NCBI GenBank assembly: GCA_045536965.1
Contig: JAZSON010000024.1
Span: 1-64,000 of the forward strand
Direction: 5' to 3'
DNA: 64,000 bases
Source of the DNA: UBA5448 sp045536965
GTDB taxonomy: Bacteria; Bacillota; Clostridia; Oscillospirales; SIG627
Part shown: positions 24,750-31,988 of the stretch, one piece after another
Layout: each line of letters starts with the position of its first letter
Numbering within the stretch: position 1 is the stretch's first letter
Program-made: the position numbers and the translations under genes
Notes under the pieces: model-generated
Database searches by the model: none
Told to the model about the DNA's origin: nothing
The model's input: the letters and a program-made list of their open reading frames with translations, nothing else

Positions 24750-24778
24750 ATTGTATCGGGAAACGCCCTGCCTGTCAA
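24750..24778 (-). promoter_or_regulatory. promoter of the GH20-like gene
   Basis: Minus-strand -35 TTGACA (24773-24778), 17-base spacer, -10 TACAAT (24750-24755). Its position rules out longer upstream starts for the gene. Confidence 0.8.
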
Positions 24779-24857
24779 GAGAATGAAACGACAAGAAAAT
24801 GAATCTCCGTCGGTTTGGGAAATGGAAAAAGCGGTCCCCCGCAGGAGACCGCTTACA

Positions 24858-25667
24858 CTATTGCAGTAAATACTTTTCGATATCGTCCTTGTCAAACACA
24901 AAGCCGCCCCAAAGGGAAAAGGACCAGAGCCCGTATTCCTTGTTGGCCTCGGTTGCCGCCGATTCCTTGTTTTCCACCGCCGTTGTCAGTTCGCGAATGA
25001 CCGAGCACATAACACCGTGACGGGTCATGTCAAACATCCCGCAGGGCGACAGGGTCAGACAGGCGTTGACGGCAAAGCCTGTATAAATCAGATGGTTGAT
25101 GCCCTCATCCCGACAAAGCGAATAAAGCTGATGGGTGGTAGCCACCACATCCTCATCATCCCGCGGCATAATGGCAAAATCCCGCATTTTCCTTGATTTG
25201 GCAATATCCTCGTAATTGTCTTTTCCGGGAGAAACGTTGTCGGAATGGATCCGTCTGAGTTCATCCAGCACCGCATCACTTGCCACCGAAGGTGTGGCGG
25301 GATGGGGGGAAGACACCCCATACTTTTCTTTTATGCGGATATATCCGGGCAGCTTTTCTATGCTCGCTTCCGAGCGGCTGCCGATATGGATAAGCTTAAT
25401 ACCGCTTTTTCTGACCTTTTCAAGAAAATCGGGAAACAGATTTTTAATAATTTCGTCTCCGCGGGGGATATACTCGCAGGCACGGTACTGCCCGGGCACC
25501 GCGGAATATTCACCGCAACTCCAAGCATGCATTACAACAATGGCGGTATGCCGAGTGGATATGGGAATCTCCGCTTTTGTCCAACCGCCAAATCCCTCGG
25601 CGGGGATTTCTTTTGCATAATCGGCAGGATGTTGTCGGTACATATTGCTCGGAACCATCTTTTTCAT
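24858..25667 (-). CDS. isochorismatase-like cysteine hydrolase
   Basis: The 269-residue protein resembles cysteine hydrolases of the isochorismatase/nicotinamidase superfamily. The nucleophile lies in the late motif YTGFAVNACL, and the early HTAIVVMHAW takes the place of the usual aspartate-containing strand, which here lacks a clear Asp. A conserved insertion (RIHSDNVSPGKDNYEDIA) lies before the active site. The substrate is unknown, and the missing Asp means activity is not certain. The start at 25667 has GGGGGA upstream. It lies 21 bases after trxA on the same strand, so co-transcription with the thioredoxin gene is likely. Confidence 0.7.
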   Translation of the reverse strand: MKKMVPSNMYRQHPADYAKEIPAEGFGGWTKAEIPISTRHTAIVVMHAWSCGEYSAVPGQYRACEYIPRGDEIIKNLFPDFLEKVRKSGIKLIHIGSRSEASIEKLPGYIRIKEKYGVSSPHPATPSVASDAVLDELRRIHSDNVSPGKDNYEDIAKSRKMRDFAIMPRDDEDVVATTHQLYSLCRDEGINHLIYTGFAVNACLTLSPCGMFDMTRHGVMCSVIRELTTAVENKESAATEANKEYGLWSFSLWGGFVFDKDDIEKYLLQ

Positions 25668-25688
25668 GCAATTTTCCCCCAAACGAAA

Positions 25689-25994
25689 TTACAGAAGCGA
25701 CAAGATTTTTTCCTTGGGCATATATCCCAATGCGGTATTGGTCACCTTTCCGTCCTTAACCACGGCAAGCATGGGAATGCTGCTGACCTGAAAGGCGGCG
25801 GCCAGTTCACCCTCTTGATCCACATCCACCTTGCAGACCTTAATATCGGCATTTTCTGCCGCAATTTCCTCGATGATGGGCGCGATCATTCTGCAGGGGC
25901 CGCACCAGGTCGCAAAAAAGTCAATGAGAACAGGTCTGTCCGATTCCAGAACGACCGATTTGAAATTATCCTTTGTCAATTTGATTTCAGCCAT
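25689..25994 (-). CDS. trxA: thioredoxin
   Basis: A 101-residue cytoplasmic thioredoxin with the redox motif WCGPC (Cys31, Cys34), PVLIDFFATW before it and the cis-proline in SSIPML. It reduces protein disulfides. The gene directly follows a ferredoxin-thioredoxin reductase catalytic chain (39-base gap), which is its likely reductant. No NADPH thioredoxin reductase is visible nearby. Confidence 0.95.
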   Translation of the reverse strand: MAEIKLTKDNFKSVVLESDRPVLIDFFATWCGPCRMIAPIIEEIAAENADIKVCKVDVDQEGELAAAFQVSSIPMLAVVKDGKVTNTALGYMPKEKILSLL

Positions 25995-26033
25995 TTTTAT
26001 CTCTCCTTGTTTTGTTTTTTGATCAGTATGCCC

Positions 26034-26234
26034 TTATTCCTTGGATTTATAATAGAGCATGCAGTGGCAAAAGCCCTCAAAGTCGGGGTCGGCTATCTGC
26101 TTTTTAAACTGTTTGCACATACATTTGGTATCTTCCGATCTTTCCCGCACACAGGGGCAGTATCCGCCGCTTTTTGCAAGTCCCTCTTTGACAATCTTAA
26201 CGATTTCGCTGTCGGGATTGAGGGTAATTTTCAT
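26034..26234 (-). CDS. ferredoxin-thioredoxin reductase catalytic chain-like protein
   Basis: The 66-residue protein has three Cys-X-Cys motifs in the order CPC (26-28), CMC (38-40) and CHC (56-58), the hallmark of the 4Fe-4S ferredoxin-thioredoxin reductase catalytic subunit. The family takes electrons from ferredoxin and reduces thioredoxin disulfide through a cluster-linked disulfide. It is shorter than plant and cyanobacterial versions (~110 residues) and lacks a variable chain, as seen in anaerobes. It is next to trxA, which supports the pairing. The spacing of the first two motifs is shorter than classical, so the exact redox partner remains to be shown. Confidence 0.85.
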   Translation of the reverse strand: MKITLNPDSEIVKIVKEGLAKSGGYCPCVRERSEDTKCMCKQFKKQIADPDFEGFCHCMLYYKSKE

Positions 26235-26304
26235 GGTTTCACCGCCTTACCAATCTCTTTGTATTCATTATAATGAAACAAAACACGCCATTTCTGTGAC
26301 AAAG

Positions 26305-26904
26305 TTACAAAAGTTTTAATTTTTTTAAGTTTGCTTCGATATACCGAGCTAAAGCAAAATATCCCTCTTTTGTAAAATGCAAACCGTCATTCGGCTGCAT
26401 CACGCTTTCCTTGCCCTCGCCAAAATCGGGGCAGGCGAGCATATCGATGCATAACAGTCCCAAATCTTTAGCCGTACGCTTGACAAATTTGCCTCCCTCG
26501 ACGGCGTTTTCGATATAGCCCGCGTTGGAATAGGCGGGATCGGAAGTGCAGTAGGGCGGTGTAAGCAACACGATTTTTGCATCGGGCGCTTCGGTTTTGC
26601 AAATATCCATCAGGGTATAAAAATCACGGTTGCAATCGGTGTCTTTTTCGACCGAAAAGCCGCCGTTTGTCCCCAGCATGACCAAAATCAGATCAGCCCC
26701 CGCAACCGAATGACCGTTTTCACGGTAAAACTTAAGATAGGTGGTTGCTGTCGCACCGCAATGTCCCAAATTGACCGTCTCGGCGCCGGTAGAAAGCGAC
26801 AGATAATAAGGATAATTTTCCTTTTGCACGTTTTTGATGCCGCGTTTGCCCAAAACGCCGTAATCTCCTTCTGTCAAGCTGTCTCCCAAACAAAAAATCT
26901 TCAT
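26305..26904 (-). CDS. SGNH/GDSL hydrolase
   Basis: A 199-residue esterase-like protein with the four SGNH blocks: GDSLTEGDYG near residue 6 (nucleophile Ser), a Gly block in NLGHCGATA, LGTNGG with the block III Asn, and DGLHFTKEGY with the catalytic Asp and His. It probably removes acyl or acetyl groups from glycans or other esters. No signal peptide, so it acts in the cytoplasm. The start at 26904 has GAGGTG upstream; the open frame extends 36 residues further without support. Confidence 0.88.
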   Translation of the reverse strand: MKIFCLGDSLTEGDYGVLGKRGIKNVQKENYPYYLSLSTGAETVNLGHCGATATTYLKFYRENGHSVAGADLILVMLGTNGGFSVEKDTDCNRDFYTLMDICKTEAPDAKIVLLTPPYCTSDPAYSNAGYIENAVEGGKFVKRTAKDLGLLCIDMLACPDFGEGKESVMQPNDGLHFTKEGYFALARYIEANLKKLKLL

Positions 26905-27006
26905 AACAGTACACCTCAAATACGCTTTTTCTTTTTCCTTATTAAAGCATAAATAGGCAAAAATTGCAAGAATGAAATTTCTCCCCTCCCCATTTTTCTT
27001 CCCCTC

Positions 27007-27035
27007 TTGCAAATCATGTCGGGTTGTGATAAAAT
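27007..27035 (+). promoter_or_regulatory. promoter of the first MATE gene
   Basis: -35 TTGCAA (27007-27012), 17-base spacer, -10 TAAAAT (27030-27035), 30 bases before the start codon. Confidence 0.7.
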
Positions 27036-27065
27036 ACCTGAAAAACCAAAAAATACAGGTCTGAT

Positions 27066-28427
27066 ATGAGTAATAAAGTTATCATCCGAGATTTAACCAC
27101 GGGAAGCGTTCCCTCGCTTCTTTTGAAATTTGCGCTCCCCCTCTTTTTCTCCAATGCGCTCCAAGCCGTATATAATATTGTTGACATGGTGGTGGTCGGT
27201 CAATACATCGGCGGCGCGGGTATGTCTGCCGTTTCCATCGGCGGTGATATTCTGCACCTTTTAACCTTCGTGGCCATGGGATTTTCCTCGGCAGGACAGG
27301 TTCTGATCGCCAAAGATGTAGGCGCAGGCGATTTAAACAGCGTCCGCCGCATCATCGGTACCATGTTCACCTTTCTCCTCTGCGCCTCCCTTGCCATATC
27401 GGGCATCTGCTTTTTTATCAAAGAGCCCATGCTCACACTTTTAAACACCCCCGCGGAATCCTATGCATATACCCTCGATTATACCGTCATCTGCTTGATA
27501 GGACTTGTGTTTATTTACGGGTATAACATCGTTTGCGCCATCCTGCGCGGTATGGGAGACAGCCGCCATCCCTTCATTTTCATCGTCATCGCCGCCATCA
27601 TCAACATCCTGCTCGACATCATTTTTGTTGCTTTTTGGGACATGGAGGTCTTTGGCGCCGCCCTCGCCACCGTCATCGCACAGGGAAGCAGCTTTGTTAT
27701 TTCCATGATCTTCCTCTACCGCAAACGGGAAAACTTTTGCTTTGATTTTAAGCTTTCCTCTTTTGCCATCCATAAACCTTCTTTTAAAAAAATCCTCGCA
27801 CTCGGTATTCCCATGGCCATCCAATCGGCGGCAGTCAGCCTATCCAAAGTCGTGTTGATGGCTTGGATCAATCTCTACGGCGTTACCTTCTCGGCCCTTG
27901 CAGGAGTATTCAATAAGATCAATACCATCAGCGCCATCATCTCCAACTCCTTTACCGCCGCAGGCAGCGCCATGGTGGGACAAAACCTCGGCGCCAAAAA
28001 AGACGAGCGCATCCCCCAAATTTTGAAAACCGTCGCCGTCTGCACCTTCCTCACCCTCGCGCTTTTGTCGCTGATCATCGTTTTATTCCCCAACACCGTA
28101 TTCTCGGCCTTCACAAGCGATGCCGCGGTCTTGGCCATCGCCACCGTCATCATCGGTCCCGTCCTTCTAAACTTCCTCGGCTCTGCCACCCGCAGCGTTG
28201 CTTTTTCCATCATCAACGGCTCGGGACATGTGAAACTAAACCTCGCAGTCGCTCTCATCGACGGCATCTGCGCCCGCATCGGTCTGGCCGCCATTTTCGG
28301 CTTCGCCCTCGGACTGGACTGTCTGGGCATCTGGTACGGCGATGCGCTGGCGGGATTTGTACCCATCGCCATCGGTATGACCTTCTATCTCTCGGGAAAT
28401 TGGCGCACAAAACCAAACCGAAAATAA
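27066..28427 (+). CDS. MATE family efflux transporter
   Basis: The 453-residue protein has the 12-helix pattern of the multidrug and toxin extrusion family, in two six-helix halves. Typical residues are visible: LPLFFSNALQAVYNIVDMVVVGQY in helix 1, GAALATVIAQ in the first half, AAGSAMVGQNLGAKK in the middle loop and a long hydrophobic C-terminal half. It exports organic cations or drugs in exchange for Na+ or H+. The gene stands alone with its own promoter and terminator. The substrate cannot be predicted. Confidence 0.92.
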   Translation: MSNKVIIRDLTTGSVPSLLLKFALPLFFSNALQAVYNIVDMVVVGQYIGGAGMSAVSIGGDILHLLTFVAMGFSSAGQVLIAKDVGAGDLNSVRRIIGTMFTFLLCASLAISGICFFIKEPMLTLLNTPAESYAYTLDYTVICLIGLVFIYGYNIVCAILRGMGDSRHPFIFIVIAAIINILLDIIFVAFWDMEVFGAALATVIAQGSSFVISMIFLYRKRENFCFDFKLSSFAIHKPSFKKILALGIPMAIQSAAVSLSKVVLMAWINLYGVTFSALAGVFNKINTISAIISNSFTAAGSAMVGQNLGAKKDERIPQILKTVAVCTFLTLALLSLIIVLFPNTVFSAFTSDAAVLAIATVIIGPVLLNFLGSATRSVAFSIINGSGHVKLNLAVALIDGICARIGLAAIFGFALGLDCLGIWYGDALAGFVPIAIGMTFYLSGNWRTKPNRK

Positions 28428-28430
28428 TAA

Positions 28431-28469
28431 AAAAGGATAGAGAACGTAAAAAATTCTCTATCCTTTTTT
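28431..28469 (+). terminator. terminator of the first MATE gene
   Basis: Hairpin AAGGATAGAGAA / TTCTCTATCCTT followed by TTTT. Confidence 0.9.
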
Positions 28470-28582
28470 CGTAGATACATCCATGCGTAAGAGCAACCAA
28501 ACGTAGCAAAAGTGAGGTAAGAGTAAGGAAAAGTATAAATCAGCCCTTGTAGAAAGGGAGGAAACGCCAAAAGTACACCATA

Positions 28583-29242
28583 TCATTCGTGCTTGGTAAT
28601 CCGCTCTTTTGCCCACGAAAACAAAACTTGTGAGGCTTTTTCAAAATCGGCTGTTATGCCGTTCTTGTAATTAACAAATGTTTCGATAATGGCTTGCTCA
28701 TCGGATGAAACGATAGGTAGTAAATCCTTTTGATGTTTAATATATTTCCCTGTCCGCTTAAAAGCGATTGCCTGAACAACGAAAGTGGCGGATTTATACA
28801 GTCCACACAAAATATCCTCACTCTTTTCGTGGAGCATATTATGAACGCATCCGTGGTATATGTTGCAGGTGCCGATTTTAATTGCTCGATCCACGGCAGT
28901 TTCATCCACAAGTGCCAATACCTCGTCAAGACTCCCTTTGATCGGTGTAGTATCATAACAAAATTGGAACAGATCGGATGGCTCCCAACGAAAAATCTCA
29001 TCCTTGCCTGAAAGAAAACCGCAAATCAGTTCCCGGTTGGGAAAAGTATCCAACATTGCGCTATATGATTTAATATCTTCAACAACCAATTGATCCAAAA
29101 TGACAACAACATCAATATCGCTTGATTCGGTTGCTTCTCCGCGACCGTAGCTACCTTGCAAACCAACAAACCATACACGATTTTCAAAGGTTTCATTCAG
29201 CTTGGCGATAAAGGTTTCCATCCAGTTCTCAATATGTATCAC
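28583..29242 (-). CDS. MNT-type nucleotidyltransferase
   Basis: The 219-residue protein has the nucleotidyltransferase signature GSYGRGEATESSDIDVVV near residue 27, with the two metal-binding aspartates, and an all-helical C-terminal half with KRTGKY and a DLL motif. This is the pattern of aminoglycoside or protein adenylyltransferase-like enzymes and of MNT antitoxins. The start is the GTG at 29242: it overlaps the stop of the four-helix gene as GTGA and has AAAGGAG nine bases upstream, so the two are translationally coupled. Pairing with a small helical protein recalls HEPN/MNT toxin-antitoxin modules; that is inference. Confidence 0.8.
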   Translation of the reverse strand: MIHIENWMETFIAKLNETFENRVWFVGLQGSYGRGEATESSDIDVVVILDQLVVEDIKSYSAMLDTFPNRELICGFLSGKDEIFRWEPSDLFQFCYDTTPIKGSLDEVLALVDETAVDRAIKIGTCNIYHGCVHNMLHEKSEDILCGLYKSATFVVQAIAFKRTGKYIKHQKDLLPIVSSDEQAIIETFVNYKNGITADFEKASQVLFSWAKERITKHE

Positions 29243-29586
29243 TCGGTATTCTCCTTTAATGTTTTGCAACTTGCTATCAGCATTCGTCTTATTCGACCAC
29301 AAAGATTACGATGAGATTTGAATGTTTCCTCGTTTATTATCTGTGTGTTGAACAACAGTTGTAACCATCCTTCAGTTTCACAACATTCCTTGAGGGCAAT
29401 TTCAAATTTCGAGAGCATATCCGCTTTGCTTTGTCCGTAATTGGCTTCACGAATATTGGCATAAACGCTACCGGAACTTTTGCGCATTTGGAAAAGAGTG
29501 TTGGGCGGTGCTTTTATGTTTTGACAAAGCAATTCGACATCCGTTGCAAGCTGTTCTGCATAGGTCAACAAATAATTTTTTGCCAT
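29239..29586 (-). CDS. four-helix-bundle (S23-type) protein
   Basis: The 115-residue all-helical protein has the pattern of the four-helix-bundle family once named from ribosomal intervening sequences: LLTYAEQLATDVELLCQ, SGSVYANIREANYGQSKAD, FEIALKECCETEGWL and a final LIASCKTL. Members include diversity-generating-retroelement accessory proteins and orphan proteins; no reverse transcriptase lies nearby. AAGGAG eight bases upstream supports the start at 29586. It is the first gene of a two-gene unit with the nucleotidyltransferase. Confidence 0.8.
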   Translation of the reverse strand: MAKNYLLTYAEQLATDVELLCQNIKAPPNTLFQMRKSSGSVYANIREANYGQSKADMLSKFEIALKECCETEGWLQLLFNTQIINEETFKSHRNLCGRIRRMLIASCKTLKENTE

Positions 29587-29611
29587 ATAAACCACTCCTT
29601 TCAATTGAATC

Positions 29612-29843
29612 ATACCACATTTCCGGAAACAAATCAAGGCGAAGCCTTGTATATCATCCGCAACTTGTTGCGGTATATCACCAACACGCAGTGTTGTATC
29701 TCATCAAGTCGCAGGGAAATACACGCTGGCGCGTGATGAGATACAGCCCCAAAGGGGCTGATGATATACGAATGTATAACTCGCCACAGGCGAGATATAC
29801 ATTCAATGATATACCAAGCCTGCGGCTTGGATAAAAAAAGAAC
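29612..29843. repeat. multi-hairpin repeat, copy 1
   Basis: About 230 bases built of a series of short perfect hairpins (CGCAACTTGTTGCG, AACACGCAGTGTT, CACGCTGGCGCGTG, CCCCAAAGGGG, CTCGCCACAGGCGAG, AAGCCTGCGGCTT) joined by TATATCATC or GATGATATA linkers that are themselves complementary. A second copy lies at 30361-30568. No protein or known RNA family is recognised. Confidence 0.8.
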
Positions 29844-29876
29844 GAACTTTTGGTAGACAAAAGTTCGTTCTTTTTT
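29831..29876. terminator. bidirectional terminator after repeat copy 1
   Basis: AAAAAAAGAACGAACTTTT ... AAAAGTTCGTTCTTTTTT is a strong hairpin with T runs in both directions. Confidence 0.85.
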
Positions 29877-29966
29877 GTGAAAGAGCAGTATAAAGGTGCT
29901 TAAATGTAGGTAAGAAAAGCGATTAGGTGCGCAAGAAAACTATTCGACAAATTGGAATTTGGTGAG

Positions 29967-30290
29967 TTATTTATCAAGAATAAATTTCCAATTCTTTGCA
30001 ATTTGGGGTGGCATTATCTTGCCAAGTGTTTCACCATCACGAATAAGTTCTTTTTTACCAAAGTGGAAAAAGAAAAACTCTCCGACTTCATTGTTGTATC
30101 CAAGCTGGAATTCTAGTTCTCCCTTAAAATACGGAAATACAGGCTTTAATCTTTCGTCAATTGCCCACACAAATGCCGAATCATGATCGGCAATGCAGTT
30201 GATTATCCATTCTTCTTTCTCCTCAAACCATGACCAAAAAGACTTAGCTGCATCCTCGTTCATTGCTTTTTTAGTAAATAAAGAAAACAT
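29967..30290 (-). CDS. hypothetical protein of 107 residues
   Basis: The protein begins MFSLFTKKAMNEDAAKSFWSWFEEKEEW and contains a conserved-looking AIDERLKPVFPYFKGELEFQLGY and EFFFFHFGKKELI. It is soluble, rich in Phe, Trp and acidic residues, with no signal or membrane segment. AAGGAGG seven bases upstream makes translation likely. It lies exactly between the two multi-hairpin repeats and has no operon partner. I do not recognise the family. Confidence 0.7.
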   Translation of the reverse strand: MFSLFTKKAMNEDAAKSFWSWFEEKEEWIINCIADHDSAFVWAIDERLKPVFPYFKGELEFQLGYNNEVGEFFFFHFGKKELIRDGETLGKIMPPQIAKNWKFILDK

Positions 30291-30360
30291 AGTATATCCT
30301 CCTTGGTATATTTAAGTATGTTTATCAGTTAAACAAATTCAAGTTTATCGATGAGTTAAT

Positions 30361-30568
30361 TATACCACATTTTCGCCAATAAATCAAGGCGGAAGCCTTG
30401 TATATCATCCGCAACTTGTTGCGGTATATCATCAACACGAAGTGTTGTATCTCATCAAGCCGCAGGAGGATACACGCTAAAGCGTGATGAGATACAGCCC
30501 CAAAGGGGCTGATGATATGCACCGCACTTCGCGCGGTGATGATATACCAAGCCTGCGGCTTGGATAAA
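30361..30568. repeat. multi-hairpin repeat, copy 2
   Basis: Second copy of the repeat at 29612-29843, in the same orientation, about 85% identical by eye. Differences fall mostly in hairpin loops or as paired changes, e.g. CACGCTAAAGCGTG for CACGCTGGCGCGTG, and one module is swapped (ACCGCACTTCGCGCGGT for CTCGCCACAGGCGAG). Confidence 0.8.
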
Positions 30569-30599
30569 AAAAGAACGAAGCCTTTGCTTCGTTCTTTTT
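30569..30599. terminator. bidirectional terminator behind the tRNA genes
   Basis: Hairpin AGAACGAAG / CTTCGTTCT with T runs on both strands; it is placed to end the minus-strand tRNA transcript. Confidence 0.8.
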
Positions 30600-30684
30600 T
30601 GGTGGGGGAAGGTGGATTCGGACCACCGAAGTCACTGACAACAGATTTACAGTCTGCCCCCTTTGGCCACTCGGGAATTCCCCC
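30600..30684 (-). tRNA. tRNA-Tyr (GUA)
   Basis: On the minus strand, acceptor GGGGGAA pairs with TTCCCCC, the anticodon loop is CTGTAAA (GUA), the variable arm is long as in class II tRNAs, and the T arm reads GGTCCGAATCC. CCA is encoded. It follows tRNA-Thr by 9 bases. Confidence 0.95.
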
Positions 30685-30693
30685 ATATTCGGT

Positions 30694-30769
30694 TGGAGCT
30701 GGTGAAGGGAATCGAACCCCCAACCTGCTGATTACAAATCAGCTGCTCTGCCAATTGAGCTACACCAGC
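30694..30769 (-). tRNA. tRNA-Thr (UGU)
   Basis: On the minus strand, acceptor GCTGGTG pairs with CACCAGC, D arm GCTCAATTGGCAGAGC, anticodon loop TTTGTAA (UGU), T arm GGGGGTTCGATTCCC, encoded CCA. It is the promoter-proximal gene of a Thr-Tyr pair. Confidence 0.96.
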
Positions 30770-30984
30770 ATGTCTCGCAGTCGCGGTTCCTCCGACCAAG
30801 CGAGATGTATTCTATCACATGAAAGTCTGTTTGTCAACAGGATTTTAGAAAAAAATTAAAATTATTTCACTCGCTAACCAAGACCCCTTTGTTTGTACAC
30901 GGCGTAATCAGGAAACATCCCGTTTTTCTTGCGTGCGGTTTTTGGATATAGAAATAAAATGTATTCTAAAATCCGCAAAAACCA

Positions 30985-31013
30985 TTTACTTTTTTCCTAT
31001 TTTCCTGTAAAAT
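30985..31013 (+). promoter_or_regulatory. promoter of the PAP2 gene
   Basis: -35 TTTACT (30985-30990), 17-base spacer, -10 TAAAAT (31008-31013). The 270-base gap before it, back to tRNA-Thr, shows nothing else. Confidence 0.7.
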
Positions 31014-31043
31014 AGACAGGTAAAACCATCAGGAGGAAAAACT

Positions 31044-31934
31044 ATGTCCTTTCTCTACTTTTTGGAAGATCTGCGCACCCCCTTTCTTGATCGGCTTTTT
31101 CTCGCCATCACCTTCTGCGGCCATGAGATTGTCACCATCGCCGTGTTCTTGGCAATTTTGTGGTGCATCGATAAAAAGCACGGATATACCATGCTCTATG
31201 CAGGCCTTTTCGGGATGATGCTCAATCTCCTTTTGAAAGCCATATTTCAGGTGGAACGCCCCTGGGTCTTGGATGAAAACTTCACCATTGTGGAGGCCGC
31301 CCGCGCCACGGCAAACGGCTATTCCTTCCCCAGCGGACACACCCAAAATTCCGTCGCGCTGTACGGCGGCTTGTTTATTTATTTTAAGAACAAATATTTC
31401 CGCGCCCTATGTGTCATCATCACACTCGCCATCGCCTTTTCGCGCATGTATCTCGGTGTACATACCCCCCTCGATGTTTCCGTTTCCCTGCTAATCGGCG
31501 CGCTTCCCCTCCTTATCATGCTGTATATTTTCAAAAAGGCCGACAGCAATAAAAACCTTTTTGCCTATCTCGACACATTTACCCTTCTTTTCCCCATCGC
31601 CATTTTAATCTTCTTCTCCTGCACATCGGTTTCGGGAGATGAACAAAGCAATATGTATATGCTTCTCGGCATCGCCATCGGCATCGTATTCATCCGCCGC
31701 ATGGATGAAAAATTCCTCCGCTATCCCATCAACGCCGCGCTTTCCACCCAAATCGTGAAATTCGCCGCAGGTCTTGCCGTGGTTTTATTGGTGCTCGAGG
31801 GCGGAAAAATAGTTCTCACCGCGCTTTTGGGAGATACAGATTTGGTTCGCCTCATCCGCTACTTTCTGGTTACGGCGGCAGGCGGCACCCTCGTCCCGCT
31901 ACTCTTCCCTCTTTTGCGAAAACACAAACAATAA
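31044..31934 (+). CDS. PAP2-family membrane phosphatase
   Basis: The 296-residue protein has six or more membrane helices and the three phosphatase motifs: KAIFQVERP (motif 1), PSGHTQN (motif 2 with catalytic His) and SRMYLGVHTPLDV (motif 3). Such enzymes dephosphorylate undecaprenyl pyrophosphate or phosphatidic acid/PGP at the membrane surface. A C-terminal hydrophobic half of unclear role extends it beyond the usual ~200 residues. AGGAGG precedes the ATG. Recycling of the cell-wall lipid carrier is a likely but unproven role. Confidence 0.9.
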   Translation: MSFLYFLEDLRTPFLDRLFLAITFCGHEIVTIAVFLAILWCIDKKHGYTMLYAGLFGMMLNLLLKAIFQVERPWVLDENFTIVEAARATANGYSFPSGHTQNSVALYGGLFIYFKNKYFRALCVIITLAIAFSRMYLGVHTPLDVSVSLLIGALPLLIMLYIFKKADSNKNLFAYLDTFTLLFPIAILIFFSCTSVSGDEQSNMYMLLGIAIGIVFIRRMDEKFLRYPINAALSTQIVKFAAGLAVVLLVLEGGKIVLTALLGDTDLVRLIRYFLVTAAGGTLVPLLFPLLRKHKQ

Positions 31935-31935
31935 C

Positions 31936-31970
31936 AAAAAATCGGCAAGAAGCGCTCTTGCCGATTTTTC
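31936..31970 (+). terminator. terminator of the PAP2 gene, bidirectional
   Basis: AAAAATCGGCAAGA / TCTTGCCGATTTTT hairpin between two convergent genes. Confidence 0.9.
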
Positions 31971-31988
31971 TTATCTTTATCTCTTGAA

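Noticed and set aside
29239..29586. Diversity-generating retroelement accessory gene (avd)
   Set aside because: The fold fits, but there is no reverse transcriptase, template repeat or variable gene in the window.
29612..30600. Possible CRISPR array
   Set aside because: Units are different hairpins with short linkers, not identical repeats with unique spacers, and no cas genes are present.
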